From positions 9,098,526 through 9,162,525 of the forward strand of contig NC_132881.1 in the NCBI RefSeq assembly GCF_030463535.1: a stretch of DNA of 64,000 bases. Reading direction: 5' to 3'. Position 1 is the stretch's first letter. Every line of letters starts with the position of its first letter. Source of the stretch: Salminus brasiliensis (Eukaryota > Chordata > Actinopteri > Characiformes > Bryconidae). Positions 46,901 through 60,075 of the stretch are shown in pieces. Under the pieces are notes generated by a model. The model made no database searches. It was not told the DNA's origin and saw nothing but the letters and a program-made list of their open reading frames with translations. The translations under genes and the position numbers were made by a program.

Positions 46901-49900
46901 TTTTGTCTTACAGGTTTTTCGGACCGCATGAACCAAGGGTCTGTATATCTGCAACTTTGTGACTCGCTACTATCTGTCTGCAAGTGTGTAACAGGTAAGT
47001 GATTATTCAGTTTCTATACATGTATTGACTTTCTTTTTTTTCTTACAGATTTTTCAGACCGCATGAACTAAGGGTCTGTGCATCTGCAACTGTGTTACTC
47101 GCTACTATCTGTATGCAAGTGTGTTACAGGTACGTGATCATTCAGTTTCTATACATGTATTGACTTTCTTCTTTTTGTGTTACAGGTTTTTCGGACTGCA
47201 TGAACCAAGGGTCTCTGCATCTGCAACTGTGTTTGACTCGCTACTATCTGTCTGCAAGTGTGTAACAGGTAGGTGATCATTCAGTTTCTATACATGTATT
47301 GACTTTCTTTTTTTGTCTTACAGGTTTTTCGGACCGCATGGACCAAGGGTCTTTCCATTGCCACTGTGTGTGGCGCGCTATCAATCTGTCTGCAAGTGTG
47401 TAACAGGTAGGTGATCATTCAGTTTCTATACATGTATTGACTTTATTTTTTTGTCTAACAGGTTTTTCGGACCGCATGAACCAAGGGTCTGTATATCTGC
47501 AACTGTGTGACTCGCTACTATCTGTCTGCAAGTGTGTAACAGGTAATTGATTATTCAGTTTCTGTACATGTATTGACTTTCTTTTGTTTCTTACAGATTT
47601 TTCAGACCGCATGAACTAAGGGTCTGTGCATCTGCAACTGTGTGTGACTCGCTACTATCTGTCTGCAAGTGTGTAACAGGTTGGTGATCATTCAGTTTCT
47701 ATACATGTTTTGACTTTCTTTTTTTGTCATGTAGATTTTTCGGACCACATGAACCAAGGGTCTGTGCATCTGCAACTGTGTGTGACTCGCTAATATCTGT
47801 CTGCAAGTGTGTAACAGGTAAGTGATCATTCAGTTTCTATACATGTATTGACTTTCTTTTTTTGTCTTACAGGTTTTTCGGACCGCATGAACCAAGGGTC
47901 TTTCCATTGCCACTGTGTGTGTGGCTCGCTATCAATCTGTCTGCAAGTGTGTAGCAGGTAGGTGATCATTCAGTTTCTATACGTGTATTGACTTTCTTTT
48001 TTTGTCTTAAAGGTTTTTTGGACCGCATGAACCAAGGGTCTGTGCATCTGCAACTGTGTGTGACTCGCTACTATCTGTCTGCAAGTGTGTAACAGGTAGG
48101 TGATCATTCAGTTTCTATACATGTATTGACTTTCTTTTTTTTCTTATAGGTTTTTCGGACCACATGAACCAAGGGTCTGTATATCTGCAACTGTGTGTGA
48201 CTCGCTACCATCTGTCTGCAATAGTGTAACAGATAAGTGATCATTCAGTTTCTATACATGTATTGACTTTCTTTTTTTGTCTTACAGGTTTTTCGGACCG
48301 CATTAACCAAGGGTCTTTCCATAGCCACTCTGTGTGTGGCGCGCTATCAATCTTTCTGCAAGTGTGTAACAGGTAGATGATCATTCAGTTTCTATACATG
48401 TATTGACTTTCTTTTTTTGTCTTACAGGTTTTTCGGACATCTTGAACCAAGGGTCTGTGCATCTCCAACTGTGTGTGACTCGCTACTATCTGTCTGCAAG
48501 TGTGTAACAGGTAGGGGATCATTCAGTTTCTATACATGTATTGACTTTCTTTTTTTGTCTTACAGGTTTTTCGGACCACATGAACCAAGGGTCTTTCCAT
48601 TGCCACTGTGTGTGTGGCTCGCTATCAATCTCTCTGCAAGTGTGTAACAGGTAGGTGATCATTAAGTTTCTATACATGTATTGACTTTCTTTTTTTGTCT
48701 TACAGGTTTTTCCGAACACATGAACCAAGGGTCTGTGCATCTGCAACTGTGTGTGACTCGCTACTATCTGTCTGCAAGTGTGTAATAGGTAAGTGATCAT
48801 TCAGTTTCTATACATGTATTGACTTTCTTTGTTTGTCTTGTAGGTTTTTCACACCACATAAACCAAGGGTCTGTATATCTGCAACTGTGTGTGACTCGTT
48901 ACCATCTGTCTGCAAGTGTGTAACAGATAAGTGATCATTCAGTTTCTATACATGTATTGACTTTCTTTTTTTTGACTTACAGGTTTTTCAGACCACATAA
49001 ACCAAGGGTCTGTGCATCTGCAACTGTGTTTGACTCGCTACTATTTGTCTGCAAGTGTGTAACAGGTTGGTGATCATTCGGTTTCTATACATGTATTGAC
49101 TTTCTTTTTTTGTCTTACAGGTTTTTCGGACCGCATGAACCAAGGGTCTTTCCATTGCCACTGTGTGTGGCTCGCTATCAATCTGTCTGCAAGTGTGTAA
49201 CAGGTAGGTGATCATTCAGTTTCTATACATGTATTGACTTTCTTTTTTTGTCTTACAGGTTTTTCGGACCGCATGAACCAAGGGTCTGTATATCTGCAAC
49301 TCTGTGACTCGCTACTATCTGTCTGCAAGTGTGTAACAGGTAAGTGATTATTCAGTTTCTATACATGTATTGACTTTCTTTTTTTTCTTACAGATTTTTC
49401 AGACCGCATGAACTAAGGGTCTGTGCATCTGCAACTGTGTTACTCGCTACTATCTGTATGCAAGTGTGTTACAGGTACGTGATCATTCAGTTTCTATACA
49501 TGTATTGACTTTCTTCTTTTTGTGTTACAGGTTTTTCGGACTGCATGAACCAAGGGTCTCTGCATCTGCAACTGTGTTTGACTCGCTACTATCTGTCTGC
49601 AAGTGTGTAACAGGTAGGTGATCATTCAGTTTCTATACATGTATTGACTTTCTTTTTTTGTCTTACAGGTTTTTCGGACCGCATGGACCAAGGGTCTTTC
49701 CATTGCCACTGTGTGTGGCGCGCTATCAATCTGTCTGCAAGTGTGTAACAGGTAGGTGATCATTCAGTTTCTATACATGTATTGACTTTCTTTTTTTGTC
49801 TTACAGGTTTTTCGGACCGCATGAACCAAGGGTCTGTATATCTGCAACTGTGTGACTCGCTACTATCTGTCTGCAAGTGTGTAACAGGTAATTGATTATT

Positions 49901-52900
49901 CAGTTTCTGTACATGTATTGACTTTCTTTTTTTTCTTACATATTTTTCAGACCGCATGAACTAAGGGTCTGTGCATCTGCAACTGTGTGTGACTCGCTAC
50001 TATCTGTCTGCAAGTGTGTAACAGGTTGGTGATCATTCAGTTTCTATACATGTTTTGACTTTCTTTTTTTGTCATATAGATTTTTCGGACCACATGAACC
50101 AAGGGTCTGTGCATCTGCAACTGTGTGTGACTCGCTAATATCTGTCTGCAAGTGTGTAACAGGTAAGTGATCATTCAGTTTCTATACATGTATTGACTTT
50201 CTTTTTTTGTCTTACAGGTTTTTCGGACCGCATGAACCAAGGGTCTTTCCATTGCCACTGTGTGTGTGGCTCGCTATCAATCTGTCTGCAAGTGTGTAGC
50301 AGGTAGGTGATCATTCAGTTTCTATACGTGTATTGACTTTCTTTTTTTGTCTTACATGTTTTTCGGACCGCATGAACCAAGGGTCTGTGCATCTGCAACT
50401 GTGTGTGACTCGCTACTATCTGTCTGCAAGTGTGTAACAGGTAGGTGATCATTCAGTTTCTATACATGTATTGACTTTCTTTTTTTTCTTATAGTTTTTT
50501 CGGACCACATGAACCAAGGGTCTGTATATCTGCAACTGTGTGTGACTCGCTACCATCTGTCTGCAATAGTGTAACAGATAAGTGATCATTCAGTTTCTAT
50601 ACATGTATTGACTTTCTTTTTTTGTCTTACAGGTTTTTCGGACCGCATGAACCAAGGGTCTTTCCATAGCCACTCTGTGTGTGGCGCGCTATCAATCTTT
50701 CTGCAAGTGTGTAACAGGTAGATGATCATTCAGTTTCTATACATGTATTGACTTTCTTTTTTTGTCTTACAGGTTTTTCGGACATCTTGAACCAAGGGTC
50801 TGTGCATCTCCAACTGTGTGTGACTCGCTACTATCTGTCTGCAAGTGTGTAACAGGTAGGGGATCATTCAGTTTCTATACATGTATTGACTTTCTTTTTT
50901 TGTCTTACAGGTTTTTCGGACCACATGAACCAAGGGTCTTTCCATTGCCACTGTGTGTGTGGCTCGCTATCAATCTGTCTGCAAGTGTGTAACAGGTAGG
51001 TGATCATTCAGTTTCTATACATGTATCGACTTTCTTTTTTTGTCTTACAGGTTTTTTAGACCTCATGAACCAAGGGTCTGTGCATCTACAACCGTTTGTG
51101 ACTCGATACTATCTGTCTGCAAGTGTGTAACAGATAAGTGATCATTCAGTTTCTATACATGTATTGACTTTCTTTTTTTGTCTTACAGGTTTTTCGGACC
51201 TCATGAACCAAGGGTCTGTGCATCTGCAACTGTGTGTGACTCGCTACTATCTGTCTGCAAGTGTGTAACAGGTAGGTGATCATTCAGTTTCTATACATGT
51301 ATTGACTTTCTTTTTTTGTCTTATAGGTTTTTCGGACCACATGAACCAAGGGTCTGTATATCTGCAACTGTGTGTGACTCGCTACCATCTGTCTGCAATA
51401 GTGTAACAGATAAGTGATCATTCAGTTTCTATACATGTATTGACTTTCTTTTTTTTGTCTTAAAGGTCTTTCGGACCGCATGAACCAAGGGTCTGTGCAT
51501 CTGCAACTGTGTTTGACTCGCTACTATCTGTCTGCAAGTGTGTAACAGGTAAGTGATCATTCAGTTTCTATACATGTATTGAGTTTCTTTTTTTGTCTTA
51601 CAGGTTTCTCGGACCACATGAACCAAGGGTCTTTCCATTGCCACTGTGTGTGTGGCGCGCTATCAATCTGTCTGCAAGTGTGTAACAGGTAGGTTATCAT
51701 TCAGTTTTTATACATATATTGACTTTCTTTTTTTTGTCTTAAAGGTCTTTCGGACCGCATGAATCAAGGGTCTGTGCATCCGCAACTGTGTTTGACTCGC
51801 TACTATCTGTCTGCAAGTGTGTAACAGGTAGGTGATCATTAAGTTTCTATACATGTATTGACTTTCTTTTTTTGTCTTACAGGTTTTTCCGAACACATGA
51901 ACCAAGGGTCTGTGCATCTGCAACTGTGTGTGACTCGCTACTATCTGTCTGCAAGTGTGTAATAGGTAAGTGATCATTCAGTTTCTATACATGTATTGAC
52001 TTTCTTTGTTTGTCTTGTAGGTTTTTCACACCACATAAACCAAGGGTCTGTATATCTGCAACTGTGTGTGACTCGTTACCATCTGTCTGCAAGTGTGTAA
52101 CAGATAAGTGATCATTCAGTTTCTATACATGTATTGACTTTCTTTTTTTTGACTTACAGGTTTTTCAGACCACATAAACCAAGGGTCTGTGCATCTGCAA
52201 CTGTGTTTGACTCGCTACTATTTGTCTGCAAGTGTGTAACAGGTTGGTGATCATTCGGTTTCTATACATGTATTGACTTTCTTTTTTTGTCTTACAGGTT
52301 TTTCGGACCGCATGAACCAAGGGTCTTTCCATTGCCACTGTGTGTGTGGCTCGCTATCAATCTGTCTGCAAGTGTGTAGCAGGTAGGTGATCATTCAGTT
52401 TCTATACGTGTATTGACTTTCTTTTTTTGTCTTAAAGGTTTTTCGGACCGCATGAACCAAGGGTCTGTGCATCTGCAACTGTGTGTGACTCGCTACTATC
52501 TGTCTGCAAGTGTGTAACAGGTAGGTGATCATTCAGTTTCTATACATGTATTGACTTTCTTTTTTTGTCTTATAGGTTTTTCGGACCACATGAACCAAGG
52601 GTCTGTATATCTGCAACTGTGTGTGACTCGCTACCATCTGTCTGCAATAGTGTAACAGATAAGTGATCATTCAGTTTCTATACATGTATTGACTTTCTTT
52701 TTTTGTCTTACAGGTTTTTCGGACCGCATGAACCAAGGGTCTTTCCATAGCCACTCTGTGTGTGGCGCGCTATCAATCTTTCTGCAAGTGTGTAACAGGT
52801 AGATGATCATTCAGTTTCTATACATGTATTGACTTTCTTTTTTTGTCTTACAGGTTTTTCGGACATCCTGAACCAAGGGTCTGTGCATCTCCAACTGTGT

Positions 52901-54200
52901 GTGACTCGCTACTATCTGTCTGCAAGTGTGTAACAGGTAGGGGATCATTCAGTTTCTATACATGTATTGACTTTCTTTTTTTGTCTTACAGGTTTTTCGG
53001 ACCACATGAACCAAGGGTCTTTTCTATTGCCACTGTGTGTATGGCTCGCTATCAATCTGTCTGCAAGTGTGTAACAGGTAGGTGATCATTCAGTTTCTAT
53101 ACGTGTATTGACTTTCTTTTTTTGTCTTACAGGTTTTTCGGACCGCATGAACCAAGGGTCTGTGCATCTGCAACTGTGTGTGACTCGCTACTATCTGTCT
53201 GCAAGTGTGTAACAGGTTGGTGATCATTCAGTTTCTATACATGTATTGACTTTCTTTTTTTTTGTCTTAATGGTCTTTCGGACCGCATAAACCAAGGGTC
53301 TGTATATCTGCAACTGTGTGTGACTCGTTACCATCTGTCTGCAAGTGTGTAACAGGTAGGTGATCATTCAGTTTCTATACATTTATTGACTTTCTTTTTT
53401 TGTCTTACAGGTTTTTCGGACCACATGAACAAGGGTCTGTGCATCTGCAACTGTGTGTGACTCGCTACTCTCTGTCTGCAAGTGTGTAACAGGTAGGTGA
53501 TCATTCAGTTTCTATACATGTATTGAGTTTCTTTTTTTGTCTGACAAGTTTTTTGGACCGCATGAACCAAGGGTCTTTCGAGTGCCACTGTGTGTGTGGC
53601 TCGCTATCTATCTGTCTGCAAGTGTGTAACAGGTAGGGGATCATTCAGTTTCTATACATGTATTGACTTTCTTTTTTTGTCTTACAGGTTTTTCTGACCA
53701 CATGAACCAAGGGTCTGTGCATCTGCAACTGTGTGTGACTCGCTACTATCTGTCTGCAAGTGTGTAACAGGTAAGTGATCATTCAGTTTCTATACATGTA
53801 TTGACTTTCCTTTTTTGTCTTACAGGTTTTTCGGACCACATGAGCCAAGGGTCTGTGCATCTGCAACTGTGTGTGACTTGCTAATATCTGTCTGCAAGTG
53901 TGTAACAGGTAAGTGATCATTCAGTTTCTATACATGTATTGACTTTCTTTTTTTGTTTTAAAGGTCTTTCGGAGCTCATGAACCAAGGGTCTGTGCATCT
54001 GCAACTGTGTGTGACTCGCTACTATCTTTCTGCAAGTGTGTAACAGGTAGGTGATCATTCAGTTTCTATACATGTATTGACTTTCTTTTTTTGTCGTACA
54101 GGTTTTTCGGACCGCATGAACCAAGGGTCTGTGCATCTGCAACTGTGTGTGACTCGCTACTATCTTTCTGCAAGTGTGTAACAGGTTGGTGATCATTCAG
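35000..54200 (+). repeat. Central satellite domain, D-free, multi-unit periods
   Basis: No D-type unit in about 19.5 kb. A rare unit with GTTACTCGCTACTATC and donor GTACGTGA marks the periods, at 37988, 39366, 41574, 44887, 47094 and 49439. The spacings are 1378, 2208, 3313, 2207 and 2345 bp, which are 10, 16, 24, 16 and 17 units. The 24-unit step contains an internal repeat of 1105 bp (8 units; compare 41895 with 43000, and 42731 with 43836). Identity between blocks is very high, which indicates recent amplification. Confidence 0.85.
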
Positions 54201-57200
54201 TTTCTATACATATATTGCCTTTTTGTTGTCTTACAGGCTTTCAGGACCAATGGCTCCCCCCTTCCTGATGATGCATACAGCCAACAAGGGTCTGTCCATT
54301 GCAACTGTGTGTGGCTCGCTATCAATCTGTCTGCAAGTGTGTGACAGGTAGGTGATCATTCAGTTTCTATACGTGTATTGACTTTCTTTTTTTGTCTTAC
54401 AGGTTTTTCGGACCGCATGAACCAAGGGTCTGTGCATCTGCAACTGTGTGTGACTCGCTACTATCTGTCTGCAAGTGTGTTACAGGTAAGTGATCATTCA
54501 GTTTCTATACATGTATTGACTTTCTTTGTTTGTCTTATAGGTTTTTCAGACCACATAATCCAAGGGTCTGTATATCTGCAACTGTGTGTGACTCGTTACC
54601 ATCTGTCTGCAAGTGTGTAACAGGTAAGTGATCATTCAGTTTCTATACATGTATTGAGTTTCTTTTTTTGTCTGACAAGTTTTTAGGACGCATGAACCAA
54701 GGGTCTTTCGAGTGCCATTGTGTGTGTGGTGCGCTATCAATCTTTCTGCAAGTGTGTAACAGGTAGGTGATCATTCAGTTTCTATACATGTATTGACTTT
54801 CTTTGTTTGTCTTATAGGTTTTTCAGACCACATAAACCAAGGGTCTGTATATCTGCAACTGTGTGTGACTCGTTACCATCTGTCTGCAAGTGTGTAACAG
54901 GTAAGTGATCATTCAGTTTCTATACATGTATTGACTTTCTTTTTATTTGTCTTACAGGTTTTTCGGACCGCATGAACCAGGGGTCTGTGCATCTGCAACT
55001 GTGTTTGACTCGCTAATATCTGTCTGCAAGTGTGTAACAGGTAGGTGATCATTCAGTTTCTATACATGTATTGACTTTCTTTTTTTGTCTTACAGGTTTT
55101 TCGGACCGCATGAACCAAGGGTCTTTCCATTGCGACAGTGTGTGTGGCTCGCTATCAATCTGTCTGCAAGTGTGTAACAGGTAGGTGATCATTCAATTTC
55201 TATACGTGTATTGACTTTCTTTTTTTGTCTTACAGGTTTTTAGGACCGCATGAACCAAGGGTCTGTGCATCTGCAACTGTGTGTGACTCGCTACTATCTG
55301 TCTGCAAGTGTGTAACAGGTAAGTGATCATTCAGTTTCTATACATGTATTGACTTTCTTTGTTTGTCTTATAGGTTTTTCAGACCACATAAACCAAGTGT
55401 CTTTATATCTGCAACTGTGTGTGACTCGTTACCATCTGTCTGCAAGTGTGTAACAGGTAAGTGATCATTCAGTTTCTATACATGTATTGACTTTCTTTTT
55501 TTGTCTTACAGGTTTTTCGGACCGCATGAACCAAGGGTCTGTGCATCTGCAACTGTGTTTGACTCGCTATCAATCTGTCTGCAAGTGTGTAACAGGTAGG
55601 TGATCATTCAGTTTCTATACATGTATTGACTTTCTTTTTTTTGTCTTAAACGTCTTTCGGACCACATGAACCAAGGGTCTGTACATCTGCAACTGTGTGT
55701 GACTCGCTACTATCTTTCTGCAAGTGTGTAACAGGTAGGTGATCATTCAGTTTCTATACGTTTTGACTTTCTTTTTTTGTCTTACAGGTTTTTCGGACCG
55801 CATGAACCAAGGGTCTGTGCATCTGCAACTGTGTGTGACTCGCTACTATCTTTCTACAAGTGTGTAACAGGTTGGTGATCATTCAGTTTCTATGCATATA
55901 TTGCCTTTTTATTGTCTTACAGGCTTTCGGGACCAATGGCTCCCCCCTTCCTGATGATGCATACAGCCAACAAGGGTCTGTCCATTGCAACTGTGTGTGG
56001 CTCGCTATCAATCTGTCTCCAAGTGTGTAACAGGTAGATGATCATTCAGTTTCTATACATGTATTGATTTTCTGTTTTTTGTCTTACAGGTTTTTCGGAC
56101 CGCATGAACCAAGGGTCTTTCGAGAGCCACTGTGTGTGTGGTGCGCTATCAATCTTTCTGCAAGTGTGTAAAAGGTAGGTGATCATTCAGTTTCTATACA
56201 TGTATTGACTTTCTTTGTTTGTCTTATAGGTTTTTCAGACCACATAAACCAAGGGTCTGTGCATCTGCAACTGTGTTTGATTCGCTACTGTCTGTCTGCA
56301 AGTGTGTAACAGGTAGGTGATCATTCATTTTCTATACATGTATTGACTTTCTGTTTTTTGTCTTAAACGTCTTTCGGACCACATGAACCAAGGGTCTGTG
56401 CATCTGCAACTGTGTGTGACTCGCTACTATCTTTCTGCAAGTGTGTAACAGGTAGGTGATCATTCAGTTTCTATACGTTTTGACTTTCTTTTTTTGTCTT
56501 ACAGGTTTTTCGGACCGCATGAACCAAGGGTCTGTGCATCTGCAACTGTGTGTGATTCGCTACTATCTGTCTGCAAGTGTGTAACAGGTTGGTGATAATT
56601 CAGTTTCTATACATGTATTGACTTTCTTTTTTTGTCTTACAGGTTTTTCGGACCGCATGAACCAAGGGTCTGTGCATGTGCAACTGTGTGTGACTCGCTA
56701 CTATCTTTCTGCAAGTGTGTAACAGGTTGGTGATCGTTCAGTTTCTATACATATATTGCCTTTTTGTTGTCTTACAGGCTTTAAGGACCAATGGCTCCCC
56801 CCTTCCTGATGATGCATACAGCCAACAAGGGTCTGTCCATTGCAACTGTGTGTGGCTCACTATCAATCTGTCTCCAAGTGTGTAACAGGTAGGTGATCAT
56901 TCAGTTTCTATACATGTATTGACTTTCTTTTTTTGTCTTACAGGTTTTTCGGACCACATGAACCAAGGGTCTTTCCATCGCCACTGTGTGTGTGGCGCGC
57001 TATCAATCTGTCTGCAAGTGTGTAACAGGTAAGTGATCATTCAGTTTCTATACATGTATTGACTTTCTTTTTTTGTTTTAAAGGTCTTTCGGAGCTCATG
57101 AACCAAGGGTCTGTGCATCTGCAACTGTGTTTGACTCGCTACTATCTGTCTGCAAAAGTGTAACAGGTAAGTGAACATTCAGTTTCTATACATGTATTGA

Positions 57201-58214
57201 CTTTCTTTTTTTTGTCTTAAACGTCTTTCGGACCACATGAACCAAGGGTCTGTGCATATGCAACTGTGTGTGACTCGCTACTATCTTTCTGCAAGTGTGT
57301 AACAGGTAGGTGATCATTCAGTTTCTATACATGTATTGAGTTTCTTTTTTTGTCGTACAGGTTTTTCGGACCGCATGAACCAAGGGTCTGTGCATCTGCA
57401 ACTTTGTGTGACTCGCTACTATCTTTCTGCAAGTGTGTAACAGGTTGGTGATCATTCAGTTTCTATACATATATTGCCTTTTTGTTGTCTTACAGGCTTT
57501 CAGGACCAATGGCTCCCCCCTTCCTGATGATGCATACAGCCAACAAGGGTCTGTCCATTGCAACTGTGTGTGGCTCGCTATCAATCTGTCTGCAAGTGTG
57601 TAACAGGTAGGTGATCATTCAGTTTCTATACATGTATTGACTTTCTGTTTTTTGTCTTACAGGTTTTTCGGACCGCATGAACCAAGGGTCTGTGCATCTG
57701 CAACTGTGTGTGACTCGCTACTATCTGTCTGCAAGTTTGTAACAGGTTGGTGATCATTCAGGTTTTGTACATGTATTGAGTTTCTTTTTTTGTCTTACAG
57801 GTTTTTCGGAGCTCATGAACCAAGGGTCTGTGCATCTGCAACTGTGTGTCACTCGCTACTATCTGTCTGCAAAAGTGTAACAGGTAGGTGATCATTCAGT
57901 TTCTATACATTTATTGACTTTCTTTTTTTTGTCTTAAACGTCTTTCGGACCACATGAACCAAGGGTCTGTGCATCTGCAACTGTGTTTGACTCGCTACTA
58001 TCTGTCTGCAAGTTTGTAACAGGTAAGTGATCATTCAGTTTCTATACATGTATTGACTTTCTTTTTTTGTCTTACAGGTTTTTCGGACCGCATGAACCAA
58101 GGGTCTGTGCATCTGCAACTGTGTTTGACTCGCTACTATCTGTCTGCAAGTATGTTACAGGTAGGTGATTATTCAGTTTCTATACATGTATTGACTTTCT
58201 TTTTTGTTTTACAG

Positions 58215-58331
58215 GTTCTTAAGAAGTCCATCAACCTCTTCTTCTCCCTGAAGGTGTATCCTTCTAACATATATATTTTCATCTGCAACTGTGTGTGGTT
58301 CGCTGTCCATCATTCTACAACTCTTTAACAG
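58215..58331 (+). repeat. E-type exon-like unit, copy 1
   Basis: 117-nt exon-like segment between TTTTACAG and GTAAGTGA. It starts GTTCTTAAGAAGTCCATC and shares its 3' part (ATCTGCAACTGTGTGTGGTT, then CGCTGTCCATCATTCT) with the edge units at 18411-18675. It is a multiple of three with one open frame to near its end, but no protein family is recognised. Confidence 0.8.
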
Positions 58332-59958
58332 GTAAGTGATCATTCAGGTTCTATATATATTGCCTTTTTGTTGTCTTACAGGCTTTCAGGACCAATGGCT
58401 CCCCCCTTCCTGATGGTGCATACAGCCAACAAGGGTCTGTCCATTGCAATTGTGTGTGTGGCTCGCTATCAATCTGTATGCAAGTGTGTAACAGGTAGGT
58501 GATCATTCAGTTTCTATACATGTATTGACTTTCTTTTTTTGTCTTACAGGTTTTTTGGACCGCATGAAGCTAGTGTCTGTGCATCTGCAACTGTGTGTGA
58601 CTCGCTACTATCTTTCTGCAAGTGTGTAACAGGTTGGTGATCATTCAGTTTCTATACATGTATTGACTTTTTTTTTTTTTGTCTTAAAGGTCTTTCGGAC
58701 CGCATGAACTAAGGGTCTGTGCATCTGCAACTGTGTTTGACTCGCTACTATCTGTCTGCAAGTGTGTAACAGGTAAGTGATCATTCAGTTTCTATACATG
58801 TATTGACTTTCTTTGTTTGTCTTATAGGTTTTTCAGACCACATAAACCAAGGGTCTGTATATCTGCAACTGTGTGTGACTCGTTACCATCTGTCTGCAAG
58901 TGTGTAACAGGTAGGTGATCATTCAGTTTCTATACATTTATTGACTTTCTTTTTTTGTCTTACAGGTTTTTCGGACCACATGAACAAGGGTCTGTGCATC
59001 TGCAACTGTGTGTGACTTGCTACTCTCTGTCTGCAAGTGTGTAACAGGTAGGTGATCATTCAGTTTCTATACATGTATTGACTTTCTTTTTTTGTCTTAC
59101 AGGCTTTCAGGACCGCATGAACCAAGGGTCTGTGCATCTGCAACTGTGTGTGACTCGCTACTATCTTTCTGCAAGTGTGTAACAGGTTGGTGATCATTCA
59201 GTTTCTATACATATATTGCCTTTTTGTTGTCTTACAGGCTTTCAGGACCAATGGCTCCCCCCCTCCTGATGATGCATACAGCCAACAAGGGTCTGTCCAT
59301 TGCAACTGTGTGTGGCTCGCTATCAATCTGTCTGCAAGTGTGTAACAGGTAGGTGATCATTCAGTTTCCATACATGTATTGACTTTCTGTTTTTTGTCTT
59401 ACAGGTTTTTCGGACCGCATGAACCAAGGGTCTGTGCATCTGCAACTGTGTGTGACTCGCTACTATCTGTCTGCAAGTTTATAACAGGTTGGTGATCATT
59501 CAGGTTCTGTACATGTATTGACTTTCTTTTTTTGTCTTAAAGGTTTTTCGAACCGCAAGAACCAAGGGTCTTTCCATTGCCACTGTGTGTGTGGCTCGCT
59601 ATCAATCTGTCTGCAAGTGTGTAACAGGTAGGTGATCATTCAGTTTCTATACATATTTTGACTTTCTTTTTTTGTCTTACAGGTTTTTCGGAGCTCATGA
59701 ACCAAGGGTCTGTGCATCTGCAACTGTGTGTCACTCGCTACTATCTGTCTGCAAAAGTGTAACAGGTAGGTGATCATTCAGTTTCTATACATTTATTGAC
59801 TTTCTTTTTTTTGTCTTAAACGTCTTTCGGACCACATGAACCAAGGGTCTGTGCATCTGCAACTGTGTGTGACTCGCTACTATCTGTCTGCAAGTATGTT
59901 ACAGGTAGGTGATCATTCAGTTTCTATAAATGTATTGACTTTCTTTTTTGTTTTACAG

Positions 59959-60075
59959 GTTCTTAAGAAGTCCATCAACCTCTTCTTTTCCCTGAAGGTG
60001 TATCCTTCTAACATATATATTTTCATCTGCAACTGTGTGTGGTTCGCTGTCCATCATTCTACAACTCTTTAACAG
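59959..60075 (+). repeat. E-type exon-like unit, copy 2
   Basis: Near-identical to 58215-58331 and 1744 bp further on, within a tandemly duplicated block that also includes the following D-type unit. Confidence 0.8.
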
